A DNA stretch of 7,943 bases from Verrucomicrobiota bacterium (GTDB lineage: Bacteria; Verrucomicrobiota; Verrucomicrobiia; Limisphaerales; JAEYXS01). A program made the translations under genes and the position numbers. Shown here piece after piece: positions 1 through 5,522 of the stretch. The stretch spans positions 1 through 7,943 of the forward strand of contig JAJNBN010000509.1 of assembly GCA_021156225.1 (NCBI GenBank), written 5' to 3'. Positions within the stretch are counted from its first letter, which is position 1. Each line of letters starts with the position of its first letter. Below the pieces are notes generated by a model. The model was not told the DNA's origin. It saw only the letters and a list, made by a program, of their open reading frames with translations, and did not search any database.

Positions 1-2
1 GG

Positions 3-449
3 TTCATCGAGCTGGCGGGCAAGATCAACACCGCCATGCCCAACTACGTGGTGGAGCGGGTCCGGCTGGCTCTCAACACCGCCCGTAAGGCCGTAGCCGG
101 GAGCCGTATCCTCCTGTTGGGCATCGCCTACAAAGCAAACGTGGATGACGATCGTGAAAGTCCGTCCTATGTCTTGTGGGAATTATTAGAGGCGCAAGGC
201 GCGCATGTGGAGTATCATGACCCGCACGTGCCCGTGATCCGTCCTTCCCGCGAGCACGGACATTTTGCCGGCAATAAAAGCGTGAATTTGAACCCTCAAT
301 CGATCGCGAGCTACGACCTCGTCCTGTTATCCACCAGCCATCAGGCCGTGGACTACGGGCTGATCGCCGAGCACGCCAAACTCCTCGTGGACACCCGCAA
401 TGCCTTCGCCGGACTGGTGAAGCATCCGCAGCGTTATTTCAAAGCATGA
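3..449 (+). CDS. Nucleotide-sugar dehydrogenase (UDP-GlcNAc/UDP-glucose 6-dehydrogenase family), 3' part only
   Basis: This is the C-terminal 148 residues of an NAD-dependent enzyme that oxidises C6 of a UDP-sugar in two steps to a uronic acid; the gene is cut by the window start. The frame is open from nt 3, upstream of the first ATG at 36, and begins FIELAGKINTAMP, a typical central-helix sequence of this family. Then follow the C-terminal-domain signatures GIAYKANVDDDRESPS (about nt 123-170), whose lysine and arginine belong to the sugar-binding region in the family, YHDPHVP, and DTRNAF near the end. The NVDDxRESP form is what one sees in WbpA/WecC/TviB-type enzymes acting on N-acetylated UDP-sugars, so that substrate is more likely than UDP-glucose; this is inference. 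The stop overlaps the start of the following epimerase in ATGA, implying one operon and coupled translation. The N-terminal Rossmann domain and catalytic cysteine lie outside the window. Confidence 0.9.
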   Translation, partial: FIELAGKINTAMPNYVVERVRLALNTARKAVAGSRILLLGIAYKANVDDDRESPSYVLWELLEAQGAHVEYHDPHVPVIRPSREHGHFAGNKSVNLNPQSIASYDLVLLSTSHQAVDYGLIAEHAKLLVDTRNAFAGLVKHPQRYFKA

Positions 450-1387
450 AAGCACTTGTTACCGGCGGCGCCGGTTTCATCGGTTCCCATATCTCGCAGG
501 CTCTCGTTCAACGCGGGGCCAAAGTCATCGCCTTGGACAATCTCTCCCTCGGCCAGCGCCATAACCTCGACTGGGCGGCCAAGACGGACTTGGAATTCGT
601 GGATGGCGATGTGACGGATGAATCGCTCATCCGCAAACTGGTCGCCGGTTGTGACTGGGTGTTCCATGAGGCCGCCATGCCTTCCGTGCCCCGCTCCGTA
701 CAAGATCCGCTTGGCAGTAATTTCAACAATACCGACGGCACCTTGCGCCTGCTGGTCGCCGCGCGTGATGCCGGCGTGAAGCGCATGCTCTTCGCCTCCT
801 CATCGGCCATCTACGGCGATCAGAACGCTCCGCGCAAGCATGAGCAACTCCCACCCAGCCCGCTCTCACCCTACGCGCTTCAGAAGTACACGGGTGAAAA
901 ATACTGCCAAATGTTCCATCAGCTCTATGGCATGCCCACCGTGGCTTTGCGTTATTTCAATGTCTATGGCCCGCGCCAGGCCTTTGACTCTCCTTACTCA
1001 GGCGTCATCGCCAAGTTCTGCACCGCCATGCTTAAGGGTGAAACGCCGGTCATTTTCGGCGACGGTCTCCAGTCGCGTGACTTCACCTATATCGACAATG
1101 TGGTGCAAGCCAATCTCATGGCTGCCGAAGCTCCGGCTGAGAAAGTCGCGGGCGGTGTTTTCAACGCGGCCACCGGCCACAGCGTCACCCTGTTGGATCT
1201 GGTGCAGGACTTGAATGACCTCACCGGCCAAGCCATCAAACCCCGATTTGAACCTGGTCGTGCGGGAGATGTGCGCTCCTCTCTGGCGGACAATTCCGCT
1301 GCGGAAAAAGCTTTCGGCTACAAAGCCACCGTTACTTGGAAAGAAGGTTTGGCGAAGACTCTGGAGTTCTATCGCTCCCAACAGTAG
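446..1387 (+). CDS. NAD-dependent UDP-sugar 4-epimerase (extended SDR, WbpP/TviC/GalE-like)
   Basis: A 313-residue cytoplasmic SDR-fold enzyme, predicted to invert C4 of a UDP-hexose, UDP-HexNAc or the matching uronic acid using tightly bound NAD. The Rossmann glycine motif GGAGFIGSH is at residues 7-15, an acidic residue (D31) ends beta-2 as expected for NAD preference, the serine cluster SSS is at 118-120, and the catalytic YxxxK is Y143/K147. Further family landmarks are RYFNVYGPRQ (169-178), FGDGLQSRDFTYIDN (204-218) and a C-terminal WKEGLAKTLEFY. Length is normal. The RDFxYIDNVVQAN stretch and the pairing with an NVDDxRESP-type dehydrogenase favour the WbpP/TviC branch (UDP-GlcNAc or UDP-GlcNAcA 4-epimerase) over housekeeping GalE, but substrate cannot be read from sequence alone. 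The start is fixed by the glycine motif beginning at residue 7. No clear Shine-Dalgarno is seen; the ATGA overlap with the upstream stop suggests translational coupling. It ends 23 nt from the convergent CNNM gene. Confidence 0.9.
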   Translation: MKALVTGGAGFIGSHISQALVQRGAKVIALDNLSLGQRHNLDWAAKTDLEFVDGDVTDESLIRKLVAGCDWVFHEAAMPSVPRSVQDPLGSNFNNTDGTLRLLVAARDAGVKRMLFASSSAIYGDQNAPRKHEQLPPSPLSPYALQKYTGEKYCQMFHQLYGMPTVALRYFNVYGPRQAFDSPYSGVIAKFCTAMLKGETPVIFGDGLQSRDFTYIDNVVQANLMAAEAPAEKVAGGVFNAATGHSVTLLDLVQDLNDLTGQAIKPRFEPGRAGDVRSSLADNSAAEKAFGYKATVTWKEGLAKTLEFYRSQQ

Positions 1388-1410
1388 CAGTGCGGGCCGG
1401 CTGGCGTGGG

Positions 1411-2808
1411 CTAAACTCTATCTTCGCCCTTGTCGGGCTCTTTCTTTTCCTCGCCTGATTGTTCGACGTTAATTTCCTTGGGTTTCTGCGTCAGGCGCAA
1501 GCGCGCCACCCGCGTCGCATCCATCTCCTCCACACGCAGCACAAACTCGCCGATGACCAGTTCATCCCCATCCTTCGGAAAACCACCCTTCTGTTGCGTC
1601 ACCCAACCGCTGGTCGTCGTGACGCCTTCCTCCTGCAACTCCTCACCCACCAGTTCTCCCAGCTCATGCAACGGCAACGAGCCGTCGATATCCCACATCG
1701 TTTCGCTTAACTGCACCAGCAGCGGTTTCTCCTGGTCAAACTCATCCTGGATCTGGCCCACCAGTTCTTCCAAAATGTTTTCCAGCGTCACCATGCCCGT
1801 CGTGCCGCCGTACTCATCCACCACGATGGCAAAGTGCAGTTTGCGCTCCATGAACAGCGCCAGCAGCTTCTCCAGACGCGCCGTCTCCGGCACATAGATC
1901 AGTTTTCGGGCAACGGACTTCAGATCTCGCCCCGTCTTGGCGCGGGAGCGTAAGGCATACAAATCCTTGAAGTGAACTACACCCAGCGTCTTGTCCACAT
2001 CGCCCGCCTCACACAGAGGAAAGCGAGAATAGCGCGTTTTCTCCGCCACTTCCAGGCACTCCGCAATCGTTGCTTCCGTATCCAAACAGGTGATCTCCTG
2101 GCGCGGCCGCTTCACATCCCGCACGATGCGCCGCTTCAGATCCATCGCATTGAAAACGATCTTCCGCTGCAATTCACTGCCACCCTCATGCTCATGTGAG
2201 GAGGTGAACAGCATCCGTAATTCTTCCTCCGAATGAATGAGTTCCGCCTCGCTGGCCGGATGGATGCCTACCATTCGCAACATCCACTGCGAGGTGTTGT
2301 TCAGCATCCAGATAAATGGATAGGAAATCTTGTAGAACATCTCCAAGGGGGCCGCGATCCAAAGCGTCGTAGGCAAGGGTTTCTGGATCGCCACGGATTT
2401 CGGCGCCAGCTCCCCCATCACGATGTGCATGAACGTGATGACAGAAAAACCGAACGCAAAAGAGATGGAATGCTTCAGCTTCTCGGCGCCCACACTGAAG
2501 GAACCCAGATGCACTTCGCCCGTGATCAAACGGTCCAGCACCGGGGCAAGCAGCGACGCAAAGATCGGTTCCGCGAACCAACCCAATCCCAAGCTCGCCA
2601 AGGTGATGCCCAACTGCGTGGCGCTCAAGGAAGCATCCAGATTCTTCACGATGCGACGCGCGACGATCGCCCGCTTGTTGCCCTTCTCCTCCAGCGTGAC
2701 GAGCTGCGTATCGCGGATCTTCACGATTGCGAACTCCGCCGCCACGAAGAAGCCGTTCAAAAAGACCAGGAAGACGACTAAGAAGCCGCCCCCGATCAAT
2801 TTGAACAT
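1411..2808 (-). CDS. CNNM/CorC-type hemolysin-family transporter (DUF21 - CBS pair - CorC_HlyC), last gene of the minus operon
   Basis: A 465-residue inner-membrane protein, likely involved in divalent-cation (Mg2+) or Na+-coupled export as in the CNNM/CorC family. Numbering from the ATG at 2808: the CNNM domain covers about 1-185, with NGFFVAAEFAIVK at 18-30, QLGITLASLGLGWFAEP at 65-81 and GELAPKSVA at 132-140. A CBS pair follows (about 215-355) including DEYGGTTGMVTLENILEELVG at about 331-351. A CorC_HlyC domain (about 360-440) is next, and then a charged Glu/Lys-rich tail. The longer membrane domain with SLGLGWFAEP differs from the first operon gene, so the two are distinct paralogue classes. 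Start choice: the ATG at 2808 has GGAAGA at 2821-2816 with a 7-nt spacer and begins directly at the first membrane helix. An ATG at 2823, 1 nt beyond the preceding stop, would add five residues but lacks a visible ribosome site. The open frame reaches 2898 inside the preceding gene, which is unlikely to be used. Confidence 0.92.
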   Translation of the reverse strand: MFKLIGGGFLVVFLVFLNGFFVAAEFAIVKIRDTQLVTLEEKGNKRAIVARRIVKNLDASLSATQLGITLASLGLGWFAEPIFASLLAPVLDRLITGEVHLGSFSVGAEKLKHSISFAFGFSVITFMHIVMGELAPKSVAIQKPLPTTLWIAAPLEMFYKISYPFIWMLNNTSQWMLRMVGIHPASEAELIHSEEELRMLFTSSHEHEGGSELQRKIVFNAMDLKRRIVRDVKRPRQEITCLDTEATIAECLEVAEKTRYSRFPLCEAGDVDKTLGVVHFKDLYALRSRAKTGRDLKSVARKLIYVPETARLEKLLALFMERKLHFAIVVDEYGGTTGMVTLENILEELVGQIQDEFDQEKPLLVQLSETMWDIDGSLPLHELGELVGEELQEEGVTTTSGWVTQQKGGFPKDGDELVIGEFVLRVEEMDATRVARLRLTQKPKEINVEQSGEEKKEPDKGEDRV

Positions 2809-2815
2809 GTAATCG

Positions 2816-2821
2816 TCTTCC
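2816..2821 (-). promoter_or_regulatory. Ribosome binding site deciding the start of the last CNNM gene
   Basis: On the minus strand GGAAGA lies 7 nt before the ATG at 2808-2806, good Shine-Dalgarno spacing. The competing ATG at 2823-2821 overlaps this motif and has only GCGAATCTCTGAT in front of it. This supports the shorter protein, though termination-reinitiation at 2823 just after the TGA at 2827-2825 cannot be excluded. Confidence 0.55.
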
Positions 2822-2824
2822 ATA

Positions 2825-3154
2825 TCAGAGATTCGCCGCGCCGAACATGACGCGCATGATGTCCTGCACGGTGATGATGCCGATGGGCCGTTGATCACGT
2901 CCCATCACCACGGCCAGCCTTTGACCGCTGCGTTGCAACCTTTGCAATCCGACCTCAAGCCGCAGCTCAGGCTCCAACACTACGGGCGCTTGCTGATAAT
3001 CCGCCACCTTTTTGCGCTCATCAAAGCCCTCCTGATACAACACATGCTTCAGGCTCACCACCCCCGTCAAACGCCGTTGCCGCCCGATCGTTTCCAACAC
3101 TGGTACCCGGGTGAGACGCTTCTCTCGGCAAACCTTCAACACATCTGTCATCAC
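2825..3154 (-). CDS. CBS-domain half of a split CNNM-CBS protein
   Basis: A 108-109-residue soluble protein made almost only of CBS-type sequence. A shortened first CBS motif (about 2-42) holds TRVPVLE and LTGVVSLKHVLY; a more complete second one (about 58-105) holds RSGQRLAVVMGRDQRPIGIITVQDI. In the family such pairs form the cytoplasmic nucleotide-binding regulator attached to a CNNM membrane domain. Here the first CBS lacks its expected N-terminal strand and helix, and no CorC_HlyC domain follows. The preceding ORF, a lone CNNM domain, ends exactly here: GTGATG gives a GTG start at 3154 (4-nt overlap with the upstream TGA) or an ATG at 3151 (1-nt overlap). AGG lies 7 nt before the ATG, slightly favouring it. 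This is either a naturally split, translationally coupled subunit or the 3' half of a gene broken by an out-of-frame deletion; I cannot decide. Confidence 0.75.
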   Translation of the reverse strand: MMTDVLKVCREKRLTRVPVLETIGRQRRLTGVVSLKHVLYQEGFDERKKVADYQQAPVVLEPELRLEVGLQRLQRSGQRLAVVMGRDQRPIGIITVQDIMRVMFGAANL

Positions 3155-3693
3155 AGTACCTGCGCCGATTCTTGCATCACTAGGCGGAATTCATCACGGT
3201 TGGCGAACATCTGCCCCGTGAACACACCGCCACCCGCCAGTTGTCCCACCCAATTCGCAAATTTCTCAATCACCCAGACCAAGGGGGAAAGCACCAGATG
3301 CAACAACCGAAAGGGATCGGCCAAGTACAGGCACAAGCGGTTCGGAAACTGCCGGAACAGCATCTTCGGCAACAGATCGCAGAACATGTAGAACGCAAAG
3401 AACAACACCGCGAGCAGCACCACGATCAACCATGGATAGTCTCCGAGATGCTTGTGCAGCACGGCCACCATCACGCAAACCACCACGATATTGGCCAGCG
3501 TATTGCCTACCAAGATGGTCCACAGGAAATTCTCCGGCCGTTCCAAGAACTTGCTCAACAACCGCGCGCGGCGATTGCCATGGCGCACCCATTGCCGCAC
3601 ACGCAGGCGGCTCAAGGCCAGCACGCCCGCCTCCATCCCTGAGAGCAGAAACGATCCGGTAAGGCATACGAGAAATAATATGAGATACATCAT
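3151..3693 (-). CDS. CNNM (DUF21) membrane-domain half of a split CNNM-CBS protein
   Basis: A 180-residue integral membrane protein corresponding to the transport domain alone. The first helix contains SGMEAGVLALSR (18-29), the family's S-x-x-E signature. The second contains LVGNTLAN (61-68), and the third ends in DLLPKMLF (106-113), where most members have Glu before the x-x-PK. After the amphipathic region (WVIEKFANWVG, about 140-150) comes NRDEFRLVMQESAQVL, which in relatives leads into the CBS linker, but here a TGA ends the frame. The next ORF resumes with CBS sequence after skipping what I judge to be roughly 40 residues. The ATG at 3693 overlaps the stop of the upstream CNNM gene by 4 nt (ATGA) and has a strong purine tract (AAGGGGGG, ending 6 nt before the start). 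A second ATG follows directly. It may function as a two-chain transporter with the CBS half, or be inactive. Confidence 0.78.
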   Translation of the reverse strand: MMYLILFLVCLTGSFLLSGMEAGVLALSRLRVRQWVRHGNRRARLLSKFLERPENFLWTILVGNTLANIVVVCVMVAVLHKHLGDYPWLIVVLLAVLFFAFYMFCDLLPKMLFRQFPNRLCLYLADPFRLLHLVLSPLVWVIEKFANWVGQLAGGGVFTGQMFANRDEFRLVMQESAQVL

Positions 3694-4940
3694 ACTATTC
3701 CCCCCTTCCGTTTCATGACCTCTACCAAGATCTCCCGCACCCGCCGGTCATCCACCGCTTTGGCCGTTAATTTCAACCCACGATATGTCACCGATTCTCC
3801 GGCATTGGGTACCACGCCCAATTGCGCCATCAAAAGACCACCCATCGTCTCCACTTCGGAGACTTCACCCAAATCCGGATACTCATCGGCAAATTCGTCG
3901 ATCTTCAAAGTGCCGTTCACCCGCCAGCGGCCCTCAGCCAGCTTCTCCAGCTTGAACTCCTGCTCTTCACCCTCGCTCCGGATATCCCCCACCAACTCCT
4001 CCAGAATGATCTCCAGCGTGACGATGCCAGCGAGTTGGCCATATTCATCCAGCACCAAAGCCAGACCTCGTTGTTGCCGTTGCAGACTGATGAGCAATTG
4101 CAAAAGATTCGTGCTCTCCGGGACGAAGGACGGAAATTCCAGCACTTCCTCCAAATCCGACGTAGGATTCAGCAATAGCTCCCGCGTGTTTAGCACCCCG
4201 ATGATGGTATCATTTTCCTCATCGTACATCGGCAACCGGCGATGCTTAAGCCGGCGCGCTTCCGCCCGCATCTCGTCCACCGTCATCGTATCCGTCACCC
4301 CATCCATCTTCGCCCGGGGACGCATGACCTCCTTCACCGTCCGCTGATCCAGCCGCACGATCTCGAGAATGATATCCCGCTCCGACTTCGCCAGCACGCC
4401 ATGCTGATAGGCCATCTCCAACAACTCCCGGTAATCGGCATCCGTCACTGAGTTGGCAGGCTTGATCGACTTGGGGATGACCACCCTTAAGACCGTTTCA
4501 TTCAACCGCTGGGCGATCTGGCGGAAAGGCCTGACAAACGCATGCCAAGCGAACAACGGTTGGGCCACCCGCAGAGCCCAAGATTCGGGACGCCGGACCG
4601 CCAACGTCTTCGGCAGCACCTCGCAGCCCAGCAAAAGCAGCAAAGCCGTTGTGATGAGGGTCCAAACCAGCAGCCATTCGCCACGCAAGCCCATCCACAA
4701 CGCAATGGCGATCACCGCCGCACTGGCCAAGGTATTGCCCAAAGCTAAAGCACCCAGTAATTCTTGCGGCTGGGCGAGCAACCGATTGACCACCACCCCG
4801 CGGGCAGGCGAGCGCTCGGCCAGTTGGCGGACCTGCCATTTGCTCAGTGAGAAAAGGGCTGTCTCCGCCACGGCAAAGAAGAAGCTCGCCCCCCCAAAGA
4901 GGACGATGCCCAGCGCTGCCAGCCATGAAACTTCCGTCAT
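3690..4940 (-). CDS. CNNM/CorC-type hemolysin-family transporter (DUF21 - CBS pair - CorC_HlyC), first gene of the minus operon
   Basis: A complete 416-residue inner-membrane protein of the CNNM/CorC family, likely a divalent-cation or Na+-coupled exporter. The CNNM domain spans about 1-155, with FFAVAETALFSLS (21-33), ALGNTLAS (66-73) and EVLPKTLA (107-114) marking the three helices that form the ion site in the family; the first-helix serine often seen is Ala here (A23). GVLAKSERDIILEIVRLDQRT (181-201) is the linker into the CBS pair. CBS1 has TVKEVMRPR, RRLPMYDE and IIGVLNTREL; CBS2 holds LVLDEYGQLAGIVTLEIILE (295-314). The CorC_HlyC domain is about 325-408. It is the most distal gene from the operon's 3' end, so the promoter should lie in 4941-5070. 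No good ribosome site precedes the ATG (GAGG lies 15 nt away), but the start falls just before the first helix and no alternative fits. It overlaps the next gene by 4 nt. Confidence 0.93.
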   Translation of the reverse strand: MTEVSWLAALGIVLFGGASFFFAVAETALFSLSKWQVRQLAERSPARGVVVNRLLAQPQELLGALALGNTLASAAVIAIALWMGLRGEWLLVWTLITTALLLLLGCEVLPKTLAVRRPESWALRVAQPLFAWHAFVRPFRQIAQRLNETVLRVVIPKSIKPANSVTDADYRELLEMAYQHGVLAKSERDIILEIVRLDQRTVKEVMRPRAKMDGVTDTMTVDEMRAEARRLKHRRLPMYDEENDTIIGVLNTRELLLNPTSDLEEVLEFPSFVPESTNLLQLLISLQRQQRGLALVLDEYGQLAGIVTLEIILEELVGDIRSEGEEQEFKLEKLAEGRWRVNGTLKIDEFADEYPDLGEVSEVETMGGLLMAQLGVVPNAGESVTYRGLKLTAKAVDDRRVREILVEVMKRKGGIV

Positions 4941-5070
4941 TTCGGTGCCATTATGCCTCGCAACCCCCTCCCCGCGAAAGCCTTAAACCGTAGCCAAGCC
5001 GCCCTAGCTTGGGAAAATTCAGGAAATATTAAGTTGCACGGACAAGCCATAACCCTTAGAAATACCGCCG
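4941..5070. other. Divergent intergenic region
   Basis: These 130 nt separate the first CNNM gene (minus) from the small secreted-protein gene (plus), so promoters for both are expected here. The only structure seen is a perfect 6-bp inverted repeat, CCAAGC at 4994-4999 and GCTTGG at 5007-5012 with a 7-nt loop. The segment after it is AT-rich (about 5013-5065). No convincing -35/-10 pair was found in either direction. Confidence 0.5.
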
Positions 5071-5499
5071 ATGTTGGTCAGCCGAAAACAATTCATCGCG
5101 GTTTTAGGGGTTTGCTCCCTGTTTTTTGCTGTCTCAGAATCCCAAGGACAGACTTCCCGCGGTTACACGCCTTGTATCGTCCAGCCGGTTTTGATCAGGC
5201 CTAATATCTCTCCTGCAATCGTCACTCAGGCAGAACTTGTTCGCCCTACTTTTATCATGTCTGGCCGTGACCGTTGGGCAGTCAATCTGGCGGATATCGA
5301 GCAACCTACGTATGTGCAGGCGGTTATCGCTCCCGCTGTCTATGATGGATGTGCCGAACAGACTTCCGCCCGTGCGGCCATCATTGCCAGTTTTTCCAGG
5401 ATGTCTTTGGCGACCACCGCACCTAGACCCGGGAATGGCTCTGTAGCGTCCCGTATCTTTACTGATGCCAGCCTCTGCTGTGGCGCAGGTGGTAAATAA
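5071..5499 (+). CDS. Small predicted secreted protein with three 20-residue repeats, function unknown
   Basis: I do not recognise this 142-residue protein. It starts with a good signal peptide: basic RK at 5-6, hydrophobic FIAVLGVCSLFFA at 8-20, and likely signal-peptidase I cleavage after AVS at 20-22, so the mature protein should be periplasmic or outside the cell. The next 60 residues (36-95) form three degenerate repeats of exactly 20 residues, each opening with a hydrophobic-x-(Q/R)-P-(T/V)-aromatic/Leu-(I/V) pattern, suggesting regularly spaced short strands. Cysteines are C35, C94 and a C136-C137 pair near a glycine-rich end; oxidised pairs are possible if it is exported. The tail after residue 96 has no visible pattern. 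No Shine-Dalgarno is seen before the ATG. It lies 23 nt before the GT39-like gene on the same strand and may be cotranscribed with it. The signal peptide and repeat make it likely to be a true gene, although codon evidence is modest. Confidence 0.6.
   Translation: MLVSRKQFIAVLGVCSLFFAVSESQGQTSRGYTPCIVQPVLIRPNISPAIVTQAELVRPTFIMSGRDRWAVNLADIEQPTYVQAVIAPAVYDGCAEQTSARAAIIASFSRMSLATTAPRPGNGSVASRIFTDASLCCGAGGK
5176..5355 (+). repeat. Three tandem degenerate 60-nt (20-codon) units inside the secreted-protein gene
   Basis: The units are residues 36-55, 56-75 and 76-95 (nt 5176-5235, 5236-5295, 5296-5355). They open with IVQPVLIR, LVRPTFIM and IEQPTYVQ. Units 1 and 3 also share I-S/A-P-A-I/V at relative positions 11-15. 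Units 1 and 2 both end in A-E/D just before the next unit. DNA identity is low, so any duplication would be old. Confidence 0.5.
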
Positions 5500-5522
5500 T
5501 TTCATCCTTATCAGGGAGCAGC

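Noticed and set aside
1426..1448. Possible intrinsic terminator: GCCC-TTGTC-GGGC followed by a T-rich tract
   Set aside because: The stem is only 4 bp and lies inside the 3' coding end of the last CNNM gene. It could end the plus-strand sugar genes, but is too weak to call.
2233..2781. Plus-strand open frame (182 codons) antisense to the last CNNM gene
   Set aside because: Gln/Arg/His-rich product with no motif; fully inside a well-supported gene on the other strand.
3715..4347. Long plus-strand open frame (210 codons) antisense to the first CNNM gene
   Set aside because: Its product is Ser/Arg/Pro-rich low-complexity sequence with no domain, and the opposite strand encodes a clear CNNM-CBS-CorC protein. 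It is an antisense shadow.
5034..5062. Possible promoter for the secreted-protein gene: TTGCAC, 17 nt, TAGAAA
   Set aside because: The -35 box matches the consensus at only 3 of 6 positions, and the start site would lie almost on the ATG.
5101..5115. Lipobox at C15 of the secreted protein (LGVC)
   Set aside because: Valine before the cysteine is not a usual lipobox residue and the cysteine sits in the middle of the hydrophobic segment; ordinary signal-peptidase I cleavage after residue 22 fits better.
4953..5204. Plus-strand open frame of 83 codons crossing the divergent intergenic region
   Set aside because: No signal sequence, domain or ribosome site, and it overlaps the better-supported secreted-protein gene in another frame.
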